Notes under the pieces: generated by a model
What the model was told of the DNA's origin: nothing
Databases searched by the model: none
Seen by the model: only the letters and a program-made list of their open reading frames with translations
Made by a program: the position numbers and the translations under genes
Assembly (NCBI GenBank): GCA_033980235.1
Contig: CM067075.1
Coordinates: forward strand, 4,876,486 to 4,940,485
Reading direction: 5' to 3'
Length of the DNA stretch: 64,000 bases
From: Diadema setosum
Lineage: Eukaryota > Echinodermata > Echinoidea > Diadematoida > Diadematidae
In this document: positions 47,905 to 57,994 of the stretch, piece after piece
Numbering within the stretch: the stretch's first letter is position 1
Layout of the letters: each line of letters starts with the position of its first letter

Positions 47905-48831
47905 TTAAAGCACAGAGTCTGCTCTTTCAGGATCTGCTCTTACATATTTTTTTTTTTTTTTTTTTGGGAGGGGGGGGGGGTAGGGGGCTGAGCAGAAATA
48001 GTACTGTACCTTGTCCCATTGTCTCTTGTTATTTTTATTTGATGTTGTCACTCGGATCTTTGACGATGAAGAAAACTTCATTCTGGAACAGGTTTTGTGG
48101 AGAATCGGTTCCGATGAATTATCACCAATGTCATTTGTTGTACTTTCTAATCCAGCAGAATCCTTTTTCTGTGGAGATCCAGATGACACCTCATCATCAA
48201 TCATGTCTGACAAAATTTGACTAGCTTGGGAACTGATTTCAGAAGAATTTGGGTGCAGTAGTGTGCTTGCCTTTTCTCTCCTTTTTCCTTCACAAAGCTC
48301 TTCATCCTCACACACACATCTATGCTTCCGGACTTCCTGCTTGAAATAGAACCCGAGGCAGTTTTTACATGGCAAGAATTCATCAGGATCACATTTTTCA
48401 CCACATCCTGGCCTGTATACCACAACAAGTGTGCCTTCTCCTAACTTCAGGACTTGACGGTTGTGCACAAAGTTTCCACGATTCCTGATGAGCGTTAGCT
48501 TTTTACTCCTTTGACTGCCTTGACATGCCAGCCATTCTTGCACTTGGGTCTCATTTGCATGTTTGGTGGCAAGATGTCGCGGCAGTTTCTTTTGTGGGGT
48601 TGAGCAGTAAAGACAGTACTGTACCTTGTCCCATTTTCTCTTGTTATTTTCATACGACATCGTCATCACTCTGATCTTTGATGATGGGGAAAACTTCATT
48701 CTCGAACAGGTTTTGCGGGTAATTGACTCCAATGAATTATCACCCATGTCACCTGTACTTTTGACTCCAGCAGAATCCTTTTTCTTTGGAGGTCCAGGTG
48801 ACACCTCATCAGCAGCAGTTTTCTCAGCTCC
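47905..48831 (-). CDS. zinc-motif exon copy E (chimeric, open frame)
   Basis: Acceptor CCTATTAAG, first base 48831. It carries both zinc motifs (CLYCSTPQKKLPRHLATKH and CKNCLGFYFKQEVRKHRCVC) and ILSDMID fused to a second acidic module. The donor-like site at 48010 makes an 822-nt (274-codon) phase 0-0 exon. Its N-terminal segment (SPGPPKKKDSAGVKS) resembles copy A, in keeping with E being A's partner one higher-order unit upstream. Confidence 0.55.
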   Translation of the reverse strand, partial: GAEKTAADEVSPGPPKKKDSAGVKSTGDMGDNSLESITRKTCSRMKFSPSSKIRVMTMSYENNKRKWDKVQYCLYCSTPQKKLPRHLATKHANETQVQEWLACQGSQRSKKLTLIRNRGNFVHNRQVLKLGEGTLVVVYRPGCGEKCDPDEFLPCKNCLGFYFKQEVRKHRCVCEDEELCEGKRREKASTLLHPNSSEISSQASQILSDMIDDEVSSGSPQKKDSAGLESTTNDIGDNSSEPILHKTCSRMKFSSSSKIRVTTSNKNNKRQWDKVQYYFCSAPYPPPLPKKKKKKYVRADPERADSVL

Positions 48832-49560
48832 CTTAATAGGAAAATGATAATGAAGAGACATAGGAGAAAGAGAAATAACAGGTAAAATGTAATTAAAGGC
48901 AGTAAACCATAATGTGACTGTGCATCACAAAACCAACAAAAAGTTGTACCCCTTGATTTTAGAGGTGAGGACTCAAAAAGGTGAAAGGGATCAAACAAGT
49001 CAATCATGAATTTTTCATGTTTTCTGAGTTCTTCTTCTACAATATTGCTAAGTTTGGGATCATTAAATAAAAGGAAAAGTACAATTCCAGCAGTTTTTCT
49101 ACAACCCTTATTTGTATAGTGTGATTAGTTATGTCTTAGAGGCCCATTTTCATTTCTTGAAAATCCTTTGCACGCTCTTCACTTTCAACTCAAATAATTT
49201 TTGCAAGAATAATGCTATAAGTCTAATGCTGAGAGTTGGCATTAATCATGGACAAAATGTGTTGATAGAGCATACTCAATTTCAGCTTAATTCGATTATC
49301 CCTTTATCGTTTTATTGTTGTTGCTCCAGTGATTTCCATACTGTTTTTTGTCCCATTCATCGCATAGCTCCCACGGCTTGGTAAACATTAAGCGCTTGAA
49401 TAGATTCTGTACTTCAAAGTCCCTTTTCTCTCAGCTCACACTTTTCAAGAGTTTGTGCTTTCTTTCAAATACATGTGTATTTAGATAGGTCAGGAGAGTC
49501 CATTTGAATTGACTTATACATCATTTTAAAGCTTAGAGTCTGCTCTTTCAGGATCTGCTC
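48832..49560. repeat. array spacer, empty MITE site
   Basis: Equivalent of 41140-41868. The empty target GTAAACATTAAGCGCTTG is at 49381-49398. Confidence 0.85.
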
Positions 49561-50454
49561 TTACATATTTGTTCTTCTTTTTTTTTTGGGGGGGGGGGGG
49601 TAGGGGGCTGAGCAGAAATAGTACTGTACCTTGTCCCATTGTCTCTTGTTATTTTTATTCGATGTTGTCACTCGGATCTTTGACGATGAAGAAAACTTCA
49701 TTCTGGAACAGGTTTTGTGGAGAATCGGTTCCGATGAATTATCACCAATGTCATTTGTTGTATTTTCTAATCCAGCAGAATCCTTTTTCTGTAGAGATCC
49801 AGATGACACCTCATCATCAATCATGTCTGACAAAATTTGACTAGCTTGGGAAATGTTTCCAGAAGAATTTGGGTGCAGTAGTGTGCTTGCCTTGTCTCTC
49901 CTTTTTCCTTCACAAAGCTCTTCATCCTCACACACACATTTATGCTTCCGGACTTCCTGCTTGAAATAGAATCCGAGGCAGTTTTTACACGGCAAGAATT
50001 CATCAGGATTGCATTTATCACCCAACCCTGGCCTGTATACCACAACAAGTGTGCCTTCTCCTAACTTCAGGACTTGACGGTTGTGCACAAAGTTTCCACG
50101 ATTCCTGATGAGCGTTAACTTTTTACTCCTTTGACTGCCTTGACATGCCAGCCATTCTTGTACTTGGGTCTCATTTGCATGTTTGGTGGCAAGATGTCGT
50201 GGCAGTTTCTTTTGTGGGGTTGAGCAGTAAAGACAGTACTGTACCTTGTCATATTTTCTCTTGTTATTTTCATACGATGTCGTCATCACTCGGATCTTTG
50301 ACGATTGGGAAAACTTCTTTCTGGAACATGTTTTGCAGGGAATTGGCTCCGATGAATTATCACCAATGTTACTTGTTGTACCTTTGAATCCAGCAGAATC
50401 CTTTTTCTGTGGAGATCCAGATGACACCTTATCAGCAGCAGTTTTGTCAGCTCC
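49561..50454 (-). CDS. zinc-motif exon copy F (chimeric, open frame)
   Basis: The partner of copy B, 7.69 kb away, with the same architecture: acidic module, two zinc motifs, ILSDMID fusion and a second acidic module. Acceptor base 50454, donor-like end 49630, 825 nt, 275 codons. Also open through the poly-C tail to 49561. Confidence 0.55.
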   Translation of the reverse strand, partial: GADKTAADKVSSGSPQKKDSAGFKGTTSNIGDNSSEPIPCKTCSRKKFSQSSKIRVMTTSYENNKRKYDKVQYCLYCSTPQKKLPRHLATKHANETQVQEWLACQGSQRSKKLTLIRNRGNFVHNRQVLKLGEGTLVVVYRPGLGDKCNPDEFLPCKNCLGFYFKQEVRKHKCVCEDEELCEGKRRDKASTLLHPNSSGNISQASQILSDMIDDEVSSGSLQKKDSAGLENTTNDIGDNSSEPILHKTCSRMKFSSSSKIRVTTSNKNNKRQWDKVQYYFCSAPYPPPPKKKRRTNM

Positions 50455-51009
50455 CTTAATAGGAAAATGATAAGAGAGAGACATAGGAGAAAGAGAAATA
50501 ACAGGTAAAATGCAATTAATGACTGTAAACCATATGTGACCGTGCATCACAAAACCAACAAAAAGTTGTACCCCTTGATTTTATAGGTGAGGACTCAAAA
50601 AGGTTTAAATGGGTCAATCAAGTCAATCATAAATTTTTCATGTTTTCTGAATTCTTCTTCTACAATATTGCTAAGTTTGGGATCAAAAAATACAAGAAAA
50701 AATATATTTCCAGCACTTTCTCAACAACTTTTTTTTTTTTAGAGTAGTGTTATCAGGTATGTATTAGAGGCCCATTTTCATTTCCTGAAAATCATTTGCA
50801 CACTCTTCACTTTCATCTCTAATAACTTTTGCAAGAATAATGCTATAAGGCTAAAATGCTGAAAGTTGGCATGAATGATAGACAAAGTGTGTTCATAGAG
50901 CATGCTCAATTTCAGCTTAATCTGGTAATCCCTTTATTGTTGTTGCTTCAGTGGGTTACATACTGTTTTTTGTCCCATTCATCGCACAGCTACCACGGCT
51001 TGGTAAACA
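50455..51009. repeat. array spacer
   Basis: Same blocks as 42859-43312, ending at the left TTAA of MITE copy 3. Confidence 0.85.
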
Positions 51010-51778
51010 TTAACCCTAACTTACCTGGGCTATAATAGCGAGCTTGAATTCCTGGGGCGCATTATGGCCCCCCCTTCAGATCTCGGCCGTGGATCGCGCG
51101 ATCGCCGCAAAATTTTGCATGAACATCAAGCAGGATGTAATCTACAAGACTGCTAAGTTAAATTTTCAAAGAATTTGCATTTTCTATTTTAAATCAATTA
51201 ATTATGCAAATACATGCAAAAGAAACTCATTTTTGTCTGTAATTGGCTTATAAAAGCTTATAGAATGCTGATTTTTGGTGTAAATATTCCTAGTGACATT
51301 CCAAACATTTGTGCGTAAAAAAAAATTCCGTATCAAAATTAATTTCTTATGTTCTTTATTGTTTTATCAATTCTTTATGTATTTCTTTGTTTTTTCGAAC
51401 TTTTGTTTTTGTTGTTTTTTTCAGAATTTGTCACACACATTTTTTGAAGCATAATTATACTAAAATAAATTGATTTCAGCCATCAAAATAAAAAATATGA
51501 ATCTTTATATGAATTAATTGAAAAAACACAATTTGTATTGACTTTGTACACAAAATCACGTTTTTGAGCAATTTTGGGGTTGACGAAAGTTTTTTGAAGG
51601 GGCGTGGCTTCGGAACGGTATGCCCGGGCGCGACAAATTTGGTCTCAAAAGTTGCGCGAGACTTGAAATTAAAAAGTCAGCGAACGACGCGGTCAAAAAA
51701 TTTTGCGCGCCGGAATGGTTGCGGAATTCATCGAGGGGGGGGGAGGGCATTATGGCCCCCCAGGTAAATTAGTGTTAA
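51010..51778 (+). mobile_element. piggyBac-like TTAA MITE, copy 3
   Basis: Left TTAA-CCCTAACTTACC, right GGTAAATTAGTG-TTAA; 769 bp, retaining the GGGGCGTGGCTTCGG segment missing from copy 2. Same insertion site as copies 1 and 2, so the insertion predates the higher-order duplication. Confidence 0.88.
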
Positions 51779-51986
51779 ACGCTTGAATAGATCAATCTGT
51801 ACTTCAAAGTCCCTTTTCTCTCAGTTCACACTTTTCCAGAGTTTGTGCTTTCTTTCCAATACATGTAATAGATAGGTTAGGAGAGTCCATTTGAATTGAG
51901 TTATCCATCAATTTAAAGCATAGAATCTGCTCTTTCAGGTTTTTTTTTTGGGGGGGGGGCACTGAGCAAAAACAGCAGAACTGTAC
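51779..51986. repeat. array spacer end with T/G tract
   Basis: CGCTTGAATAG ... CTGCTCTTTCAGG, then T and G runs. There is no (TA)n in this copy. Confidence 0.8.
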
Positions 51987-52193
51987 CTTGTCCCATTTTC
52001 TCTTCTTATTTCTATTTAATGTTGTCACTCGGATCTTTGACGATGGGGAAAACTTCATTCTGGAACAGGTTTTGTGGGGAATCGGCTCTGATGAATTATC
52101 ACCAATGTCACTGGATGTAGTTTTGAATCCAGCAGATTTCTCTTTCTGTGGAGATCCAGATGACACCTCATCAGCAGCAGTTTTGTCAGCTAC
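51987..52193 (-). CDS. solo 207-nt acidic exon module, copy G
   Basis: 207 nt, 69 codons, phase 0-0, with DEVSSGSPQKEKSAGF and DNSSEPIPHKTCSRMKF. Acceptor CCTATTAAG/GTAGCTG and donor-like GACAAG/GTACAG. It corresponds to module C in the other higher-order unit (offset about 6.7 kb because lengths differ between units). Confidence 0.5.
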
Positions 52194-52413
52194 CTTAATA
52201 GGAAAATGATAAGAGAGAGAGAAAGAGAAATAACAGGTGAAATATAATCAAAGGCAGTAAACCATTATGTGACCCTGCATCACAAAACAAACAAAAAGTC
52301 GCACCCCCTTGATTTTAAAGGTGAGGACTCAAAAAGGTGAAATGGGTCAATCGAGTCAATCATTAATATTTCATATTTACCGAGTTCTTCTACAATATTG
52401 CTAAGTTTGGGAT
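52194..52413. repeat. array spacer, interrupted at 52413
   Basis: A normal spacer up to TTGCTAAGTTTGGGATCA. The spacer resumes at GAAAGTATAATTC (54543), so 2.1 kb is inserted here relative to 46370-46400. Confidence 0.85.
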
Positions 52414-53325
52414 CAACAGAACGCTTGTAATACACCTAGATGTAACTTCTTCGTTTTAAGAATTGGAATTTTGTATATTTTCAGACAACTCCGTTTTATA
52501 TGTGAATTGAATTGTTGCTGTTTTTCAGGTGATATATTCGTGGTGCAATAATGGACGATTTTGTTATGTTTTTATGACTGCATGTCCGTCGTGTACAATT
52601 GGGAGAGTTACAGCGATTTCATTGCTGTAAACATGTAAAACCATACATTTGAATACACACACACTTATGCACACATACAGATACATTATCCACATACACA
52701 TTATACACACACCCACATCAATACACATTTTAATATACACACACATGTTTACAGACACACCCCTCAAGCGCCTCAACATATTATGTTTGATATACAGTAA
52801 GAGGATATTTCCTTGTGGTAAGAATCGGAATTTTACATATTCTAAATAATTTGGTTTTATATATGCAAGGTAGTGTTTTTGTGATTGTATTTGTTGTATA
52901 GTAAAAGACGGTTTTGTTATGTTTTGTGTAGGTCTATGCATGTGCTTCGAGTACAAATGGGAGCAATTCAGTAGTGAACAAACAAAATCATAATACGCTT
53001 GAATACACACATGCTAAATACACACACGTTAAATGCACACACACATACCTGCATACACATTATTCACACGTGATGTTTAAAGACACATTCCTTAGGCACC
53101 TCAGCAGCTGTTCGAAATGCACCAAGAAGCTTTTTACTCGTAGCAAAGTATGGGAATTACATTTTTATGCATTTTACCGTGTATGTATACAGAATTGCAA
53201 TTTCATATTTATATCTGCAGTACAAACGGTATTGTTATATTCATATGTATGCATCATGTCTTTTATGTACAATTGTGAGCAATTCAGCAATCTAAATTGC
53301 TGCAAGTCACGATTTCAATAAACCA

Positions 53326-53362
<37 letters not shown>
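52414..53362 (+). repeat. retroposon-like insert: three ~310-bp degenerate repeats, AATAAA, (AAT)n tail
   Basis: Three diverged units share the order TGGTAAGAATCGGAATTTTA, a TTTTGTTATGTTTT-type block, GTACAATTGGGAG(C)AATTCAG and GAATACACACAC. The last unit ends in CAATAAACC and (AAT)n (53330-53359), like a retroposed 3' end. No protein is seen; the 148-codon minus frame is translated repeat. Confidence 0.65.
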
Positions 53363-53371
<9 letters not shown>

Positions 53372-53379
53372 TAAAATAC

Positions 53380-54541
53380 AAGGAAAAGTAGAAATTACGC
53401 GGTGCGTAACATATGTCCCCGCCGGAAGTAGCATTTTGTAACAAAATGTGCAATATAGGTAAAAAATCAAGGTCAAAGGTCAAAGAAGTCAAAAGTCAAA
53501 ATTCTGTGTAGAAGTTTTGAAGCCCTCACCTAGTGCCATCACATAAAGCAAATGGAATCGAAATTGGGTTAGAAATGGCGAAGGAGTAGCATTTTGTAGC
53601 CAATGTACAATATAGGTCAAAAATCAAGGTCAAAGGTCAAAGAAGACAAAGGTCAAAATTCTGTGTAGAAGTTTTGAAGCCCTCACCTAGTGCTATCACA
53701 TAAAGCAAACGGAATCGAAATCGGGTTAGAAATGGCGAAGGAGTAGCATTCTGTAGCAAAATGCACAATATAGGTCAAAAATCAAGGTCAAAGGTCAAAG
53801 AAGTCAAAGGTCAAAATTCTGTGTAGAAGTTTTGAAGCCCTCAACTACTGCCATCATATAAAGCAAACGGAATTGAAATCGGGTTAAAAATGGCGAAGGA
53901 GTAGCATTTCGTAGCAAAATGTACAATATAGGTCAAAAATCAAAGTCAAAGGTCAAAGAAGTCAAAGGTCAAAATTCTGCGTAGAAGTTTTGAAGCCCTC
54001 ACCTAGTGCCATCACATAAAGCAAACGGAATCGAAATCGGGTTAGAAATGGCGAAGGAGTAGCATTTTGTAGCAAAATGTACAATATAGGTCAAAAAATC
54101 AAGGTCAAAGGTCAAAGAAGTCAAAGGTCAAAATTCTGTGTAGAAGTTTTGAAGCCCTCACCTAGTGCCATCACATAAAGCAAACGGAATCGAAATTGGG
54201 TTAGAAATGGCGAAGGAGTAACATTTTGTAGCAAAATGTACAATATAGGTCAAAGGTCAAGGTCAAAGGACACGACTGAAATTCTGTGTAGCAGTTTCAA
54301 AGCTCCCATGTAGTGCTATCATATAAAGCAAACAGAATCAAAATTGGCTCATAAATGACAGAGAAGTAGCAAATTGAAGATTTTGATCACACACGGACGC
54401 ACACACGGACGGACGGACGGACACACGGACGGACGGACGGACGGACACACGGACGGACGGACGGACAGACACACGGACACACACACGTACGGAGCCCGTT
54501 TCATAGTCCCCTGCTCGAACTCGTTCGGCGGGGACAAAAAT
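53380..54541 (+). mobile_element. TIR element with 158-bp tandem repeats rich in DR1 motifs, copy 1
   Basis: Starts AAGGAAAAGTAGAAATTACG, with TGTCCCCGCCG near the left end and CGGCGGGGACA at the right end (11-bp inverted). The interior has about 5.5 units of 157-159 bp (starts 53581, 53738, 53896, 54054, 54213). Each holds AAGGTCAAAGGTCAAAGAAG and GAAGTTTTGAAGCCCTCACC. It ends in a (GGAC)n/ACAC tract. There is no coding. A shorter copy is at 61710-62160. Confidence 0.85.
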
Positions 54542-55116
54542 TGAAAGTATAATTCTAGCAGATTCTCTACAACCCGAATATTTGTAGAGTAGTGTGATTA
54601 GTTATGTCTTAGAGGCCCTTTTTCATTTCTTGAATCCTTTGCATATGCTCTTCACTTCCAACTCTAATAATTTTGGCAAGAATAATGCTATAGGGATAAT
54701 GCTGAGATTGGCATTAATCATGGACACAATGTGTTGATAGAGCATACTCAATTACAGCTTAATCTGTTTATCCCTCTATCCCTTTATTGTTGTTGCTCCA
54801 GTGATTTCCATACTGTTTTTTGTCCCATTCATCGAACAGCTACCACGGCTTGGTAAACATTAAGCGCTTGAATAGATTCTGTACTTCAAAGTCCTTTTTC
54901 TCTCAGTTCACACTTTGCCAGAGTTTGTGCTTTCTTTCCAATACATGTGTATTTAGATAGGTTAGGAGAATCCATTTGAATTGAGTTATACATCATTTTA
55001 AAGCACAGAGTCTGCTCTTTCAGGATCTGCCCTTAAATATATATATATATATACATATATATATTTTTTTTTTTTTTGGGGGGGGGGGGCACTGAGCAGA
55101 AACAGCAGTACTGTAC
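54542..55116. repeat. array spacer resumed, (TA)n, poly-G
   Basis: Continues the spacer broken at 52413. The MITE target is empty (54852-54870). (TA)n lies at 55037-55064, then T and G runs. Confidence 0.85.
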
Positions 55117-55323
55117 CTTGTCCCATTTTCTCTTGTTATTTTTATTTGATGTTGTCACTCGGATCTGTGACGATGGGGAAAACTTCATTCTGAAACAGGT
55201 TTTGTGGGGAATCGGCTCTGATGAATTATCACCAATGTCATCTGTTGTACTTTTGAATCCAACAGATTGCTTTTTCTGTGGTGATCCTGATGACACCTCA
55301 TCAGCAGCAGTTTGGTCAGCTAC
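55117..55323 (-). CDS. solo 207-nt acidic exon module, copy H
   Basis: 207 nt, 69 codons, phase 0-0, nearly the same as module D (SPQKKQSVGFKSTTDDIGD). Acceptor CCTGTTAAG/GTAGCTG, donor-like GACAAG/GTACAG. Confidence 0.5.
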
Positions 55324-56037
55324 CTTAACAGGAAAATGATAATGAAGAGATATAGGAGAAAGAGAAATAACAGGTCAAGTGTAATCAAAGGCAGTAAACC
55401 ATATGTGACTGTGCATCACAAAACGAACAAAAAGTCGCACCCCCTTGATTTTATAGGTGAGGACTCAAAAAGCTGAAATGGGTTAATTAAATCAATCATT
55501 AATTTTTCATGCTTTCTGAGTTCTTCTTCTACAATATTGCTAAGTTTGGGATCATTAAATAAAAGGAAAAGTACAATTCCAGCAGTTTTTCTACAACCTT
55601 ATTTGTATAGTGTGATCAGTTATGTCTTAGAGGCCCATTTTCATTTCTTGAAAATCCTTTGCACACTCTTCACTTTCAACTCAAATAATTTTTGCAAGAA
55701 TAATGCTATAAGTCTAATGCTGAGAGTTGGCGTTAATCATGGACAAAATGTGTTGATAGAGCATACTCAATTTCAGCTTAATTCGATTATCCCTTTATCC
55801 TTTTATTGTTGTTGCTCCAGTGATTTCCATACTGTTTTTGTCCCATTCATCGCATACCTACCATGGCTTGGTAAACATTAAGTGCTTGACTAGATTCTGT
55901 ACTTCAAAGTCCCTTTTCTCTCAGCTCACACTTTTCAAGAGTTTGTGCTTTCTTTCAAATAAATGTGTATTTAGATAGGTTAGGAGAGTCCATTTGAATT
56001 GAGTTATCCATCATTTTAAAGCTTAGAGTCTGCTCTT
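55324..56037. repeat. array spacer, empty MITE site
   Basis: Same ordered blocks as 47216-47904; target GGTAAACATTAAGTGCTTG is uninterrupted at about 55870. Confidence 0.85.
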
Positions 56038-56065
56038 TCAGGATCTGCTCTTACATATATACACC

Positions 56066-56126
<61 letters not shown>

Positions 56127-57009
56127 CATTTTTTTTTGGGGGGGGGGGAGGGGGTAGGGGGGCCGCGCAGAAATAGTACTGTACCTTGTCCCATTGTCTC
56201 TTGTTATTTTTATTCGATGTTGTCACTCGGATCTTTGACGATGAAGAAAACTTCATTCTGGAACAGGTTTTGTGGAGAATCGGTTCCGACGAATTATCAG
56301 CAATGTCATTTGTTGTACTTTCTAATCCAGCAGAATCCTTTTTCTGTGGAGATCCAGATGACACCTCATCATCAATCATGTCTGACAAAATTTGACTAGC
56401 TTGGGAACTGATTCCAGAAGAATTTGGGTGCAGTAGTGTGCTTGCCTTTTCTCCCCTTTTTCCTTCACAAAGCTCTTCATCCTCACACACACATCTATGC
56501 TTCCGGACTTCCTGCTTGAAATAGAACCCGAGGCAGTTTTTACACGGCAAGAATTCATCAGGATCGCATTTATCACCCAACCCTGGCCTGTGTACCACAA
56601 CAAGTGTGCCTTCTCCTAACTTCAGGACTTGACGGTTGTGCACAAAGTTTCCACGATTCCTGATGAGCGTTAGCTTTTTACTCCTTTGACTGCCCTCACA
56701 TGCCAGCCATTCTTGCACTTGGGTCTCATTTGCATGTTTGGTGGCAAGATGTCGTGGCAGTTTCTTTTGTGGGGTTGAGCAGTAAAGACAGTACTGTACC
56801 TTGTCATATTTTCTCTTGTTATTTTCATTCGATGTCGTCATCACTTGGATCTTTGACAATTGGGAAAACTTCTTTCTGGAACATGTTTTGCGGGGAATTG
56901 GCTCTGATGAATTATCACCAATGTTACTTGTTGTACTTTTGAATCCAGCAGAATCCTTTTTCTGTGGAGATCCAGATGACACCTCATCAGCAGCAGTTTT
57001 GTCAGCTCC
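56038..57009 (-). CDS. zinc-motif exon copy I (outermost, chimeric, open frame)
   Basis: Acceptor base 57009, donor-like end 56185, 825 nt (275 codons, phase 0-0). Both zinc motifs, the ILSDMID fusion and the second acidic module are intact. Past the donor the frame runs through poly-C and a long (TA)n (about 56066-56125). It is the last copy towards the 5' side; no first exon, start codon context or promoter is recognisable beyond it. Confidence 0.55.
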
Positions 57010-57500
57010 CTTAATAGGAAAATGATAATGAAATGACGTAGGAGAAAGAGAAATAACAGGTAAAATGCAATCAATGACTGTAAACTATATGAGACCGTGC
57101 ATCACAAAACCAACAAAAAGTCACATGCACTTATTTTGTGTGAGGACTGAATAAAGGTGAAATGGGTCAACATAGTCAATCTTGACTTTTTCATATTTTC
57201 CAAAAGAGCAAGTCTTCTCCTACATTATGCTAAAAGTTGGGATAATAAAACGAACGGGAAAGTACTTTTCAGCAGTGTTTTCTTGTAAACTTTTTTCCCC
57301 TCTTAGTACCATATAGTATGATGAGGTGTGTCTTAGAGTCTCCTTTTTCATTTCTCAAAATCCTGGTACCACACTCTTCACTTTTAATTCTAAAACTTTA
57401 GGAAGAATGATGCTTCAGCCTTGAAAGTTGAAGAGCATGCTAAATTTCATTTTAAAGCTTAAAGTCTGATCTTTTAGAATATGTTCTAAAAGTATACATG
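57010..57500. repeat. outermost, diverged array spacer
   Basis: Still recognisable (GTGCATCACAAAACCAACAA, GGTGAAATGGGTCAA) but more diverged, and related to the inverted spacer at 45.6-46.2 kb. It marks the array boundary. Confidence 0.7.
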
Positions 57501-57769
57501 ATAGGAAACAAGAGATTTAGATCAGGAAACTAATACGAAAAAAGGTCTCAGAGCAGAGGGAAATGTCTCCTGAAACTGATTATCAATATCACTTATTACA
57601 AGATATTTATACAATTGAGAAATTGAGTTAAAAATGATTGGTTCACTTCACCGATTTCGCCCCTGTCTTTTTCAAGCCCAATATCACACGTCATGCAAGG
57701 ATCCAAACCTCATACGACCCTATAGACGGATTCCGTGACGCGCTATGTGTATTTTTGGCATGGGCAGCG

Positions 57770-57994
57770 TCATTACTGCGGTGTCTCAGCCGACCCCCCC
57801 TCCTCTCTCTCCCCCACCCTTCTCACGTGCACAGAATGAAAAACTGATGCATGGTTGTTTTAGCCAATGGGCGTCTCGTACTGAGTGCGCGAATGCTTGC
57901 TTAGTGCGCGAACCTTTGTTACAAGTGCGCGATTAACGTGTTGCCCGTGGGGTGGGGGAGAGGGGGGGGGGGTCGGCTGAGACACTGCAAAATG
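57770..57994. mobile_element. short inverted-repeat element with GTCTCAGCCGACCCCCC ends
   Basis: CATTACTGCGGTGTCTCAGC ... CTCTCCCCCAC (57770-57815) faces the complement at about 57950-57994 (GTGGGGGAGAGG ... GTCGGCTGAGACACTGCAAA). The arms are about 42 bp. The centre has three AGTGCGCGA repeats. The plus frames here are not genes. Confidence 0.7.

Noticed and set aside
49569..50470. Plus-strand ORFs opposite each zinc-motif copy
   Set aside because: Shadow frames: they repeat in every copy only because the minus-strand coding sequence does.
52564..53010. 148-codon minus-strand ORF
   Set aside because: Lies in the CA-rich three-unit degenerate repeat; frames differ between units, so it is not conserved coding.
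53581..54370. Regularly spaced repeats resembling a CRISPR array
   Set aside because: Units are 158 bp and homologous over their full length with no unique spacers; the context is an animal transposon.
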